Assembly: GCA_021464415.1 (NCBI GenBank)
Contig: CM038467.1
Location: 35,061,226-35,125,225, forward strand
Length of the DNA stretch: 64,000 bases
Reading direction: 5' to 3'
Source: Lonicera japonica
Lineage: Eukaryota > Streptophyta > Magnoliopsida > Dipsacales > Caprifoliaceae
Part shown: positions 1-12,000 of the stretch, in pieces
How the letters are laid out: the number at the start of each line of letters is the position of its first letter
Position numbering within the stretch: position 1 is the stretch's first letter
The notes under the pieces: generated by a model
What the model was told of the DNA's origin: nothing
The model's database searches: none
The model's input: the letters and a program-made list of their open reading frames with translations, nothing else
Made by a program: the position numbers and the translations under genes

Positions 1-136
1 GCTCAATTTTTAATCAATTTCACTATCAAGAAATTAGATACAAACACGAACATATTCGGTACTAAAGTGGGATGTCATCTCTTTAAGAAAAATTATAACC
101 GTTCATTTCAGTTGTTAAATGGATTAATTTTTTTTT

Positions 137-356
137 ATGAAATATGGTGAAAATGATCTCTACAGTAAGTGTATCATCTCCGGCAAATTTTAACAAAAGA
201 TTCAATTTGAAAGTCAATGAAATGATCATTTAAAATTTCAATGGCCAAAATTGAACATACAATTTTTCATAACACCCAGTTTCGAATTAATTGAATTTTT
301 TAGAAAATTTAGTGGAAATTATCTATTCATTATAGAGATCCTCTACCAAATTTCAT
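137..356. repeat. MITE-like inverted repeat
   Basis: The first about 55 bases (from ATGAAATATGGTGAAAATGA) are mirrored by the reverse complement of the last about 55, which begins ATGAAATTTGGTAGAGGATC. The arms are diverged and no target duplication was found. A related inverted repeat lies near 57.4-57.6 kb. A non-autonomous DNA element is the likely origin; the superfamily is not clear. Confidence 0.4.
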
Positions 357-1560
357 AAAAAATTCTGCTTGTTTAACCCTTGAAGTAGATGATCATTCTT
401 CTTCTTTTTTAAATAAAGGATTGTACTCTTTCTAGCCCGCTTGAATATACTTCATTTAAAAAGCCATTGCCTTTACTACTAACAGATGAAAAGTAAACAC
501 CATCATATTTTTTTGGTGCATCACAATATAAGTACTACAATAGCAACGAGTATTTTAGTTCAAAAACAATAATGATATCAAAACTGAAATTAAATTAACG
601 ATATCAAAGTTCCAAAAAATTTCTATTGTTTCGATACCAATCCAAATAATTTTACTATTAATAATATTAATGGTGAGGAGTGAATGAATTAACATGCGTC
701 GATGTAGAGACCCATCTCTAAATTGTAAACCTTCCAAAATGTAATGATTTACAATAACAACAACAAATAATAGTGTACTACTATTAAGTCTATATAACCA
801 ACATTGTTAAAACAATATTAACATAATAATAATGTCAAAATAAAATCTTACGCTTGTCAAAGCGAACTGCAAAAATATTTTATAAATGGAATGATAGTAC
901 CATTAACTTGATAGGGAAATTTTGGGTTGAGGTGTAAATTAGGTCGCTGTCTTTAAGACGTTTCGCAGCTCTGCCCAAATTACATGTTGAAAAATCGGAA
1001 TACCAACACCCTTGATAATTAATGCTCGAAATCGGTAGACAAATTCTGCCAGAGACAAAGAAGGAACTTTTTTTGGCTTTTTGGAGGTCTCGGTTTCATA
1101 AATATATATATATATATATATATATAAACCTCCTTTTTTTTATATGCTCACTAGAAGAAGAAAGAAAACAAAGTAAATCACCATTTTTTTCTAGCACAGT
1201 CGGTTGTCTTCTTTTGGGGCCATGCGAATAATTTCTTTTTTTTTTTGGTTATATTCAAATTGAGCGTCAAGTGTAGAAAAATAAGGAAGCACCACCTCCA
1301 TTTCCTTCGGCTCAAGCTAACCATTTTTAGAAAAAGAGAGAGAGGGAGTGGAGTTGTTGGCAAAAATAGTGGGGGAGTGAATATCTCCATTTGTTGGAGA
1401 CTTAGTCAATTTTTTATTTTTTTCAAATTCTAAATATCTAAATAAATTTTATTTAATAAAATAAAAGTTTCAAATATATATATTTTGTTCAAAAGAATTT
1501 ATTTTATATTTAAAGCAAGCTCGAGTTCAAACCCGAACCCGAGTTGGGTCAGTCCAGTAC
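357..1560. other. Intergenic AT-rich stretch, no gene seen
   Basis: Only short chance ORFs are present. There is a (TA)n microsatellite at about 1101-1126 and purine-rich tracts around 1330-1350. No coding signal or recognisable element was found. Confidence 0.5.
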
Positions 1561-1568
1561 AATAGCTG

Positions 1569-1597
1569 CACACGTGTGGTAAGCTACATATATAAAA
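1569..1597 (+). promoter_or_regulatory. Candidate promoter: G-box next to TATA box
   Basis: A perfect palindrome CACACGTGTG (G-box core CACGTG at 1571-1576) lies just upstream of TATATAAAA at 1589-1597. Transcription would start near 1620-1630. A donor-like AG/GTAATG follows at 1684, and an acceptor at 2723 precedes the receptor start codon, so this could drive the gene at 2743 through a non-coding first exon. The G-box is very close to the TATA box, and this is inference only. Confidence 0.35.
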
Positions 1598-1683
1598 GTC
1601 CTCGTCCAATTGTACGAAATTGGGTAAACAAAACATTTATGTAAACTTATAAAAGAATTCACATTCTCTAATGTAGGACGTAG

Positions 1684-2723
1684 GTAATGAAGCTTGCTTT
1701 AATTTTTTTTTTATCAAAATACACACCAAGTTCCAACATATTTTATTTACCCTAGTTGGCAACTTGGCATAACTCCATTATGGTTGAATAGAATCATATT
1801 GTTGCTCAAATAAGCAAATATTTATTTGCCCGTAATTTTTGATAGTAGTTTGATTCGAGTTTTTATTTGTTTCTATAATTTTAAATTTATAAATTTACAT
1901 TAGGAGTCTTTTATAATATATGTCAATAAAGTTCAAACTTTTTATGTGAAATTATCATTTTGAATTTTAAGAATAAACAAAATTTCAAACCAAACAAGCA
2001 CCAACTCAAAGTATAAGACAGTTTAAGCAAATTAAGCTCTACTCATAGGTTCTAGCCTTGCTCCTTTTACTTTCCCATTCTCCCTTAGAGCATCTCTTGC
2101 AATAGTGTATAATTTTGTTTTGTGTAAAATTTATACAACTTGTTTAAAATTTCATATCCACCGGTCTTTTAAAAACGAGTTTTGTGTAAAATACAGCCTT
2201 ACTTTACAATGTCATGTTAGCTTTCTCAATCCTCAATTTTTTTTATAAACATTTAAAATGTAATAACTTTTAATACAAAACATGAATAAAAATTATATAT
2301 TTGAAATCTACTAATCAAGACTTAGAAATTAAGATCTATTGTGATTTTAATATTTTGTATATATAATTTTAAGAAAAAATAATTAAAAATTGTATAAAAT
2401 ATAATGTAATATTTGTTCGTATTTTATTGGTTCTTTTCAATTTTACACTAAATTTTACAAAAAATTTATAGGAGCAAATTTTTTTAAGACATCAAATTTT
2501 GTGTAAAAGTTATTGACACATAGGATATATTCATCATTTTTTACACTACCAGTGCAATGCTTTTGGAACATAATCTTTATCCGAAAATGAACCACTTACA
2601 TGTATGAAAACAAACAGTTTAAGATACTGATTGCATTTACTTTGTGGCCTATTTGATTTCTTTTTTTTCTTTCTGAAAAAATAAAAATGAAAAATTTATT
2701 TAAAAACTTATGTTGTGCTACAG
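1684..2723 (+). other. Putative 5' UTR intron of the CNL-like gene
   Basis: The acceptor side is good: a T-rich tract around 2660-2680 and CTACAG ending at 2723, 19 bases before the ATG. The donor at 1684 (GTAATG) is only a candidate. If real, the intron is about 1.04 kb and contains the MITE at 2088-2565. Confidence 0.3.
2088..2565 (+). repeat. MITE copy A
   Basis: The left end GAGCATCTCTTGCAATAGTG and the reverse complement of the right end (AGCATTGCACTGGTAGTG) form imperfect terminal inverted repeats. The interior aligns with the reverse complement of about 48780-49110, so the family has two copies here in opposite orientation. The GAGCATCTC...GTGTA style resembles common plant MITEs. No clear target duplication was found. 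Confidence 0.45.
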
Positions 2724-2742
2724 GTCCTGATTTAGTGGGGTG

Positions 2743-5700
2743 ATGAGTGGGGTTGAGATTGCTGGAGCAGTAATTGCTGGGGGTGCGTTACTGCTGAACA
2801 CCTACGAAAAATTGAAGGGCGAATCTGAATCTAAGAATGGTACGGAGATTCGTCCAACTTTGGCTGATGCTATACGAGAGCTGTGTGCATTACGGGACGA
2901 TCGGGAGCATATATATCGTGCATACCGTAAAACAATGGAGCAAAGTAATAGATACCGTACCTGGCTCGAAGAGGTAAATAACTTGGAAGCGCGCGCGAAT
3001 GGACTGATAAGGATGCATGAGGAACGAAAAAGAAACTGGTCGAAGAGAAGACCTTTTTCAGGATTGGGTAAAAAGATGAAAAGTGCGACTATTGAGGCAC
3101 TGCGTCTTTACAAGCAGGTCATTGACGTTCTGCTGATCAAAAGGGGTCCCCTGCCCGTTGTGGAGATGGACACACAAAGCATAAAAGAATATCCAACACT
3201 TCAAAATTGCCTGAATCTGATATTAGACCATCTACAAGACGATAGAGTTAAAGGTATTAGAGTGCATGGGATGTTTGGTGTAGGGAAAACAGTGATAATG
3301 CAGAACTTGAATAACCATGGAGATGTAGCTGGTACGTTTGATTTAGTCATTTGGGTGAAAGTCTCAGACAACAGTGATAACTTTAGCATCGGGAAAATGC
3401 AGAAAGATATTGCGAAAAGATTGAATCTCAATATGGAAGACGGAGGTGATCCTGCAGGTAGAATACGAGAAGAGCTAGAGGATAAGAAGTATTTGTTGCT
3501 GCTTGACGATGTTAATGAAGATCTAGATTTGGAAGAAATTGGAATCCGTCCGCCTAGTGATAATAGTGGTAGCAAGATAGTATTGACAAGTCGGAAGAGT
3601 CGCGTTTGTAACTCGATTGTGAACAGGAGTGTTGAACTTAAAAGATTAAGCAATCAAGAAGCACAAGCAATGTTTCGAAAAGTTCTGGGCGACTCAAGAA
3701 CTTGGCCAGTTGTGCAACAAGTTATTGAATATTGTTCCCGCCTTCCATTTCTGATACAAACAATAGGAAGCGCCTTTCAAAATAGAGAAACCGAGGACAG
3801 TTGGGCCAGAGGGTTGAATAACTTAAGACTTTTTCCGGATAAAGGAGATCCTGCCATTCAGAAAGCGTATAAATATGTAGAATTATGTTGTGAAGAGTTG
3901 ATGGGCCGTAAGAAGGACTGCTTTTTATTCACTGCAATATTTCCAGAAGTGAGTGAGATAAATGCACGTTGTTTATTGGATTGTTGGGCAGCTGAAGAGT
4001 TGTATGGCACTGATCAAGAGCGTGCCTATGGGCGTCAGATATTGGATGAGCTCAAGACGGCATCATTACTTGAAGAAGGTACAAGTGGTCGTGGGGAGTA
4101 TGTTAGCATGCACAAATTGATCCGCAAAGTCGCGCTTGATAAGTTGTTCGCTGATAGTGAACATCAACATTTGGTGAGGACCGGTGAATTGTTACAAGAT
4201 CCACCAGGAGTTGATGATTTGAACCAGAAGTATCGAATCTCTTTGGCTGACAATAACCTAGGAGTTCTACAAGAATGCCCAAATTCTCCCCTGCTTTTCA
4301 CACTTTTTCTACAAAAAAATCAAAGATTGAACTCAATTCACAGTGATTTCTTTAGGAAACTGAACAATCTTCGGGTTCTGAATTTACAAAATACTGGAAT
4401 TGTGTCAATACCATCTTCATTACTGAAGCTGAAAAATCTGAAAGTATTCTATGTCAATGATTGCACTAGTTTGGAGATACTTCCTCCCGAAATAGGAGAA
4501 CTCGGCAGCCTCGAAATCCTTGATATACGGGGAACTAGAGTCCAGATACTAGATGAGTCTTTTCTCCATCGACAGATTAGTAGAGTTGTTGACATTTTTA
4601 CTCCAAAAGTGATATTTGGAGGACCCAGTTCTGTTCCATTGGCGCCCTTCCCCGAGACCAATCGTCTGCGACATCTAAAGCGTTTGTTGGTATCATTTAG
4701 TGACAATGGTAGTCAAGATGCTGAAGGTTTTTGTGGGGCAATCTCCAATATTTCTACTACATTGGAAGAACTGGTCATTGATGTGAATTCAATCAAGAAT
4801 TTGTGCAACACAACGATAAATATTGTGAGAGATGGTGTTGCTACCATGACAAGGCTCACATTTCTCAAGTTTATATTTAGAGATGGTGCTGAAGAAGTCA
4901 TAAAAGTGGTGGCTGGGAATAAAAAAATCTACTTCCCCGAAGCAGTTAACCTTGGGGGTTTTCTCAACCATGGCTCCACTTCATTTGAGGTTTATGTTGG
5001 CTGCTCAATCTCAGCACATCAAATTCCTGAAATGAACCAATACCAAAGGCACTTGAAAGTTTGTAACACGCAAGGAAGTAACTTCCCTGCTCCGAATATT
5101 ACAGCGCTGCTTCCTAGATGCAATGCATTTGAACTAGTTAACGACAACAGCCTTCAGCGTCTATCGCAGTTAGGAACTCCAAGCTTGGATGGGATCCAAG
5201 GATGTCTAATTGAAAGCTGCAGCACAATTGGAGCAATCGCAAATGGTGGTGACCCAGCCGTATTGGCAAGCCCAATGCTACCGGGCTTGCTAGAATTATA
5301 CATGAAGAATTTGCCGCTATTGACAAGCATATGGACTGGCCCTTGGAGGGCGGGCAGCCTGGTTAATCTGGAGACCCTTCTAATTAAGGATTGCATTGGA
5401 ATTCAAGGGCTACTTACTGATTCTACAATTACGTCAAATCTCCTACGTCTGAGGAAGCTAATACTGGCTAATTTGCAAAACTTATGCAGAATTTGTGCGA
5501 GTCAGGGTTCTAACTGGCCAGCCTTAGAAGAGCTCAGGATAGATGGTTGTCCTCTTTTAACTGAGTTACCCTTCCTACAAGTGAACGCGAACAACCTGAA
5601 GAAGCTAATACTTGTCAATCTGCCAACCTTAACAAATTTCGGAAATGTGGTGATATGGCCGGACTTGGAGGAGCTGCAACTGGTTGGTTGTCTTGATATT

Positions 5701-5982
5701 TCTATGTTGCCGTTGAGCAATGGTAGCACAACGAGACTGAGGAAGTTAATACTTATCAATTTGCCAAATTTAAGGACTCTTAGCACAGATGCATCACTTG
5801 TTTCGCCCGCGTTAGAGGAGCTCGAGATAAGAGGTTGTCCAAGTCTGACCTGGTTTGCTTTCGACCAGATTAGTGCATCGAATCTGAGGTACATTAAAGC
5901 ATCGCAGGGGTGGTGGGACGCACTGACATGGCAAGATCCCAACATTAAAGACATCGTTCAAAGGCTTTTCCGTCCACTTTAA
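2743..5982 (+). CDS. CNL-type NB-ARC LRR immune receptor-like protein (RPS2/RPS5-like)
   Basis: Predicted intracellular NLR of 1079 residues from one uninterrupted ORF. I start at the ATG at 2743; the codon just upstream is GTG. Residues 1-140 are helical with the WLEEV motif (WLxxVE-like) of RPS5-type coiled coils. NB-ARC motifs: P-loop GMFGVGKT at about 176-183, kinase-2 LLLLDDV at 251-257, RNBS-B GSKIVLTSR at 276-284, SRLPFL in place of GLPLAL near 332-337, a CFLFTAIFPE RNBS-D near 385, and MHK instead of MHD at 456-458. Irregular LRRs run from about 520 to the end, with three near-identical units of 47-49 residues at the C-terminus. The kinase-2 residue usually W in CNLs is N. The ORF is intact, so the gene is probably expressed, but the motif changes could mean altered nucleotide cycling or early decay. 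By family it would detect pathogen effectors; its target is unknown. Confidence 0.85.
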   Translation: MSGVEIAGAVIAGGALLLNTYEKLKGESESKNGTEIRPTLADAIRELCALRDDREHIYRAYRKTMEQSNRYRTWLEEVNNLEARANGLIRMHEERKRNWSKRRPFSGLGKKMKSATIEALRLYKQVIDVLLIKRGPLPVVEMDTQSIKEYPTLQNCLNLILDHLQDDRVKGIRVHGMFGVGKTVIMQNLNNHGDVAGTFDLVIWVKVSDNSDNFSIGKMQKDIAKRLNLNMEDGGDPAGRIREELEDKKYLLLLDDVNEDLDLEEIGIRPPSDNSGSKIVLTSRKSRVCNSIVNRSVELKRLSNQEAQAMFRKVLGDSRTWPVVQQVIEYCSRLPFLIQTIGSAFQNRETEDSWARGLNNLRLFPDKGDPAIQKAYKYVELCCEELMGRKKDCFLFTAIFPEVSEINARCLLDCWAAEELYGTDQERAYGRQILDELKTASLLEEGTSGRGEYVSMHKLIRKVALDKLFADSEHQHLVRTGELLQDPPGVDDLNQKYRISLADNNLGVLQECPNSPLLFTLFLQKNQRLNSIHSDFFRKLNNLRVLNLQNTGIVSIPSSLLKLKNLKVFYVNDCTSLEILPPEIGELGSLEILDIRGTRVQILDESFLHRQISRVVDIFTPKVIFGGPSSVPLAPFPETNRLRHLKRLLVSFSDNGSQDAEGFCGAISNISTTLEELVIDVNSIKNLCNTTINIVRDGVATMTRLTFLKFIFRDGAEEVIKVVAGNKKIYFPEAVNLGGFLNHGSTSFEVYVGCSISAHQIPEMNQYQRHLKVCNTQGSNFPAPNITALLPRCNAFELVNDNSLQRLSQLGTPSLDGIQGCLIESCSTIGAIANGGDPAVLASPMLPGLLELYMKNLPLLTSIWTGPWRAGSLVNLETLLIKDCIGIQGLLTDSTITSNLLRLRKLILANLQNLCRICASQGSNWPALEELRIDGCPLLTELPFLQVNANNLKKLILVNLPTLTNFGNVVIWPDLEELQLVGCLDISMLPLSNGSTTRLRKLILINLPNLRTLSTDASLVSPALEELEIRGCPSLTWFAFDQISASNLRYIKASQGWWDALTWQDPNIKDIVQRLFRPL

Positions 5983-5983
5983 G

Positions 5984-6620
5984 GTAACCCATGCCAACTG
6001 CACTACTCATACTTAAAAATATATGAAACAATCTCTGCTGTACAATCTTTTATTAATCCCTTAGATCCGTTTGGAATCGTAATATGAGGGTAGATTTGAA
6101 TTTAGAACCTCAAATATAAATATTTTGTTTAGATCAAAATATGGATTTGAGATGTAGAAATCTCTTTGAATACTAGGATTTGATTTTTTTGTTTAAAAAT
6201 CATAACATTTCAAATCTTAAAGTGAGGGGTGTTATTTCCAAATCTAAAGCAGGAAAATTAGGTAATAAATTTTGTTTTTGGATCATTTAATAATAATCAT
6301 CATTACCATGCATCGACATAAGATTAAGGATAATACGAGTTTGTAATAAATGAGTGATTTATTAACGACTCCAAATATTTTTTTTTCTAGATTATTTATA
6401 GCGTGTACGCCATGATCAATCATTGATTAGTAAATCAATGACTAATCAATCATGTGATTGAGAAGAGAGAAATATACACTTTTCTATAATTCATTAAATA
6501 TGTTATAACATGTAGAATTGTATAGAAGCTTGCATCTCTGCCGTCTCAGACACTCAATTACCGTGAAATATTCTATTTTTATTCAGTATTTAACAAACTT
6601 TTATGTTTCCATGTTGGTAG
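5984..6620 (+). other. Putative 3' UTR intron of the CNL-like gene
   Basis: The stop codon ends at 5982 and is followed at once by a donor (AAG/GTAACC, GT at 5984). A T-rich acceptor, GTTGGTAG, ends at 6620. The exon junction would sit about one base after the stop, too close to trigger nonsense-mediated decay. Read by eye only. Confidence 0.35.
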
Positions 6621-8140
6621 GTGGAGGGGAGGACACGTATGGCAACACTGGGGAGACAGCAATGGCGGTTGTGTAGATATCTCGTGTGCTCTCATTTCAG
6701 TTTCATAATTTGTGTTACTCAATAAGCGAACATAATGGTTTCCGTTCTCTTCAAGACAATGTTACATGCACCGAAATTTATGTACAAAATAAGTAATGAA
6801 AGGCGTTATATGATTATACCCTCGTTAAGGTACAAGTATTTAATGCTTTTTAATACTCATTATGTACAGAAGTATTGGTGCATATATATATATATATCAT
6901 GTTTGGCTTGTCTTGTGGTTTGCATTTAATTTCAAACATAACGATTTGTCTTTGTTTACTAGGGTTTGTTCTAAACATGTATGTGATGCATCTACTCTTA
7001 AATAATGCCAAAATATTTTTGGAACATTTAAATTTTTCTTAAGCTTTTTTTTAAAGCTTTTAGATGTCTCAATTATATGTTGAAATATGCTATATTTTAC
7101 TTTGGGGCTTTTAAAATTCTGTATTTTGAGTGTTAAAATTTTTAGGATGTGGTTCATTGATTTTTTTTTCTTAAAGATGCGGTTCTTAGAAAAAAAATTT
7201 GTTTTGGTATCTGCCTCTTGTAAGGAGTCAGATGCTATGTAGTAGATATTAATTTTCTTAGCGTAAATATTAGTATCTCTTGGTACATATACTAATTTTT
7301 CAGACGGAAATACTAGTATTTGTGATGTATATATCTACGCCAAGAAATATTGGTGACAACAAAATATATTGTACTATATGCTGGTGAAGGACCGCATCTT
7401 TTAAATAAAAATTGAATTACCGCATCCAAAAAATGTTTGAACTTGGAGGCTAAATCCTTTTTTTTTCCTTTTACTTGTTTGCTTTTATCGAATTATACCG
7501 TGTTTCCCAAAACAAAAATGGATATTAACCCCGTTCTGTTTAAATCGATGCACCATTTCTAATCCATTATTAATAATACAATTTATTATTTCTTTTAGAT
7601 TTGATATATTAATTATGTCTTACAATATAAAAAAAACTATTAATTAAACATTCTGAAAAATAAAGTCGTACTATAAATTTGAAAAATATGGAGTGATCAG
7701 TAACTACAATAATAGATGGCATATATATATATATATATGTATATCAGCTATAAATTTGAAAACGATTTGGAAAGTATTGAATGTTTCATTCCATTGGACA
7801 ATTCTTTTTAGAAAAAAATAAAATAAAAAATTGTATATTACGTACTGTATACTGAAAATTAGTCATCAATAACTACAATAATAGATGGCATATATATGAT
7901 ATATCAACTATAAGAGGCTAAGAGCTCGTGGTTCATTGGGGGCCGAAGGCGGGTTCTCGAACCTTTACAGACCACTTAATAATTCACACTTTTAACAATT
8001 TGGTTAAAACCCGGATTTCAAGTCATGCTTAATTTTTTTTAAAAATAAATAGGTTTTTTGGTTGTTTCCGTATTTGTTTATTTTTTTTTGTTCTAAACTC
8101 GTGAGGGAATTGGTGCGGGGATGGGAACAAGAGAACTTGC
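6621..8140. other. Downstream region, no gene seen
   Basis: The first few hundred bases may be 3' UTR of the CNL-like gene. A segment of about 50 bases, containing AACTACAATAATAGATGGCA and then (TA)n, occurs twice, at about 7699-7755 and 7866-7912. Nothing else recognisable. Confidence 0.4.
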
Positions 8141-8326
8141 TTCATGTATAAACAAGTTATTATGTTGGAAAGTAATTTTGTAAATTATAAATTAATATTC
8201 TAGAATTATTTCTAGAATATTGTATCTAGATTCATGCAGCAAATATCTTGATGCAGTAAATTATGGGTGGTTATATTTTCAACCACAAAACACTTGGTTT
8301 CACTCCAACATTTCATTCGGTCCTTG

Positions 8327-8523
8327 TATTAGAATATATGTATAGATATGGTATAGGCGTATATATGGTATGGTTGACTACCACTATGATTCCTAGAATC
8401 ACGGGATATTATTATTACTTCCATGTATAGCTCATTCTAACCCTATTTAGGGGACCTTGTATTCATTAATCAAATACGACAATATAATTTGTTCCCTCAT
8501 CTCTCTCTATATATTCGCTAACA
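8327..8523 (+). repeat. 5' LTR of first copia element
   Basis: Matches 13308-13500 along its length. It starts TATTAGAATATATG and ends CTAACA. The leading TA is probably a mutated TG, since the reverse complement of the end is TGTTAG. Confidence 0.9.
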
Positions 8524-8535
8524 TGGTATCAGAGC
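8524..8535 (+). promoter_or_regulatory. Primer binding site (tRNA-Met type)
   Basis: TGGTATCAGAGC follows the 5' LTR with no gap. This is the usual plant LTR-retrotransposon site complementary to the 3' end of initiator tRNA-Met. Confidence 0.9.
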
Positions 8536-9040
8536 AATACATGATTAACCACAAACCCTAGTCTCGCAACCACCATAAATTCTAGTCCCGCAGCTACCAC
8601 AAACCCCAGTCCCAGCCAAACAAAATCAGCCTCACAACCCTAGTCCTAAGCAACCCTAGCCACCACAACCAGAAAATTCTAAACCTTCGTACATCCAATA
8701 CCGACACCTAATCAAACCAAACCTTACACCATCGTCTTCGTATTCAATAGACGATTCCAAATCCGTTCGAATCATCTCGATATAGTCTTCCACGCGCTCT
8801 CACGTGCTGCTAGTGTAAACCATCCTCCCCCCCGCGCTTTGTCCATGCGCCTTTATAGCCATGTCTTCTGCCACGTCAGCCCTATTGCCACGTCACGCTT
8901 TCATAGACCGTTGACCGCTGATTGAGTTGTCGATTGACCGTTGATAGCAGAAACCCAGAAACCCTTCCTGGCATTTTTCGACGTTTTGAACACAACCATA
9001 GCCTCATAATTTGAAGATTCGATCTCGATTATTAAGTATT

Positions 9041-12000
9041 CAGTCTCCCTCAATGGCATTCAACCCCACAACCATGACCGGATCATCAACAAAGGATTCC
9101 ATCTCATTATTCAAACTGAGGGCTCCTCATTCAACATCGGCCTTCTACTGGATGAGAACAACTATGATATATGGTCTCAACTCATGGAGATGCATATCGC
9201 AGAGAAACATAAATTCTCCTTTATTTAGGGTTCAATCTCAATTTCGAAGGAAGGAACACCAAAATTTGATAAATGGCACCCTGATAACCAACGACTAAAA
9301 CGCTGGCTCTTAATGTCAATGAAACTGAAAATCATGAAATGTTACATTCGTATTCCTATGGCGCTCAAAATTTAAAAATCACTGTCTACGGCGTTTCATG
9401 ATGGGGCTGATGAACTGCAGGTTTTTCTTTGAACCAACGGGCCATCACTGCCAAACAGGGTGGCCGATCACTATCTGAGTTTTATGGGGAGTTGACAGAG
9501 ATATTCAGCGAGTTGGACCACCGTGATAAGGTAGTTATGGAAAGCCCTAATGATGTGGAGTCTTACATGAGATCAATTTAACGCTTAAGAGTCCACATTT
9601 TTCTTATCGGGTGGGATAATGAACTTGAACAGATTCAGGGAAAGATTTTGCGAAAGGATCCGGTTCCATAACTAGAAAAGGTATATTCCCTGGTTCGTCG
9701 AGAAGCTCTTTGACGATAAATAATGAACCCCGTGATAAACACTACAGCTATGGTAGCCCGTAATCAAGCTCCCTCCAATTCCAATTGGCAAAATTCAGAG
9801 AAATTATCCAGCTCTGGTAACCAGCCAAATGACTCTCGGGGTTTGACCTCCAAATACCCTCCATGCTCTGTTTCTGGACTTACAGGACACTCAAAAAAGG
9901 GTTGCAATGAAATCATTGGCTATCCGTGTTGGTGGAAGGATTCTCGCAATGGCATAACAGGTCAGACCACAGAATGAGGTAACAAATAGGCCCCGGGCTT
10001 ACTCACCACCACGGGTACATCAAGTGAGGGTTTACATTTTGTCTCTATTTTGAATAATACATGGGTAATTAATTTTGGTGTCACTGATCATATGACATCT
10101 AATTCAAAAATGATTACTCTAACCCCATCATCTCAGACCTTTGTTTCCACAATCAATGGTGCTCCAGTTCCTGTAGTAGGAAAATGATCAATCAATCTAT
10201 CAGACACGCTGAACCTAAGCTCCATTTTAGTAGTACCATCCTTAAATTATAATATATTAAATGTTGCTTAAATAACTAATGCCTTACACTGTGTTGTCAT
10301 CTTTTAGCCTTTTCATTGTGTTTTTAAGGATATTCAGACAAAAAAGACAATTGGTTATGGCGTTAGGCAAGAAAAAGTGCATTACCTGGACCTGGAGTTG
10401 AAAAGCACAGATCCCTTGCACAAGGCCTTGAACACTAGTACCTCTCAAAAGAAGATTGCTGATGAACTTTGGTTATGGCACCGTTGATTAGGACACGCAT
10501 CGTTTGGTTACTTAAAGAAACTATTTTCCCGTTTAGTTAATAAAGTTAATTCTTCTATTTTTCATTGTGAGATTTGTGAACTGGCTAAAAGTCATCCTAC
10601 TTCCTTTAAACCTTCATTGAATAAAAGTTCATTTTCATTTATGATAATTCATTCTGATGTATGGGGCCCGTCTCACATTTCTTCTTTAAGTGGTATACAA
10701 TGGTTTGCCACATTTATTGATGATTGCACTCGAATGACATGGGTTTGTCCCATGAAATTAAAAAGTGAAGTTGTAGTTTGTTTTAGAGATTCCATAAATA
10801 GATCAGTACGCAGTATAACGCTACTATTCAAGTTCTCCAAAATGATAATAATGGTGAATATATGAGTACAGAGTTATAGGCATACTTCAAAATCCATGGG
10901 ATTATTCATCATAATACATGTCCTTATAATCCTCAACAAAATGGGGCTGCCGAACGAAAAAAACGTCATTTATTGGAAATAGTCCAGGCATCACTGATCA
11001 GCGCAAAAACACCAACCTCGTATTAGGGTGAAGCACTTTTCTTGGCTGCCTATTTAGTAAACCGCATCCCCTCAGCTATACTTGATTTTCAGATACCCTT
11101 AGAAGTCTTAGCTAAGTTTCTCTCGGCTCCTATTGGTCAAATTTACCTCCCCGGGTGTTTAGATGTGTTACATTTATCCACTTACTAAAGGAACAACGGT
11201 ATAAGCTTGAACCTCGCGTTCTGAAGTGCATCTTTGTATGGTATGCATCTTCTCAAAAGGGGTATCGGTGTTATCATCCTCCCACACGAAAACTGTATGT
11301 CACCATGGGTGTGACATTTCATGAAGAAACTATGTACTTTCACCGAGCTGAACTTCAAGGGGAGCAGAAGTTCAATTATTTGGAAATATCAATGAGAAAG
11401 AGATAAGCTTAATAGAGGTAGTTCCAACATTGACTTCGAGTTCACCACCTGCAGCAGAGACAACCAAAATTATGTCATCCCCTGATATGGAAACAGCATA
11501 AACCTTTTCGAGTATAGTTGTACCGTCTTCGCCTAACGCAAACAACCAATTGTCCACTTCAAATATCCTTGAAACTGAGGTCTCATAGGTATCATATTCT
11601 TCTATTCCTATAAAGCAGCTTCCTAACCGAGCAAATAGAGGTGTACCTAAACCCACATATGACCCAGGCTTTACCAGTAAAGCCAAGTATCTTATGAGTA
11701 ATTATGTGTCTTATGATCGATTTACTGCATCTAACAAATCCTTTGTGAATCAATTATCTTCTGTATCTATTTCTAACAATGTGCAGGAAGCCTTATATAA
11801 TCCTAAGTGAAAATCAACAATAGATGAGAAGATGAAGTCCTTGTTGAAATAACACATGGGAATTGACCGAATTACTAGTAGGAAAAAAGAAAGTGGGTTG
11901 CAAATGGGTGTACATTGTAAAATTTAAAGCAGATGGAACAATCGAAAGATTCAAAGCGAGACTGGTTGCAAAAGGCTACACACAGACACATGGGATTGAT

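Noticed and set aside
3201..3653. 150-codon minus-strand ORF under the CNL gene
   Set aside because: Shadow of the receptor reading frame on the opposite strand.
11372..11686. 104-codon minus-strand ORF
   Set aside because: It lies antisense inside the dead copia element, with no recognisable domain; the plus strand carries the copia order.
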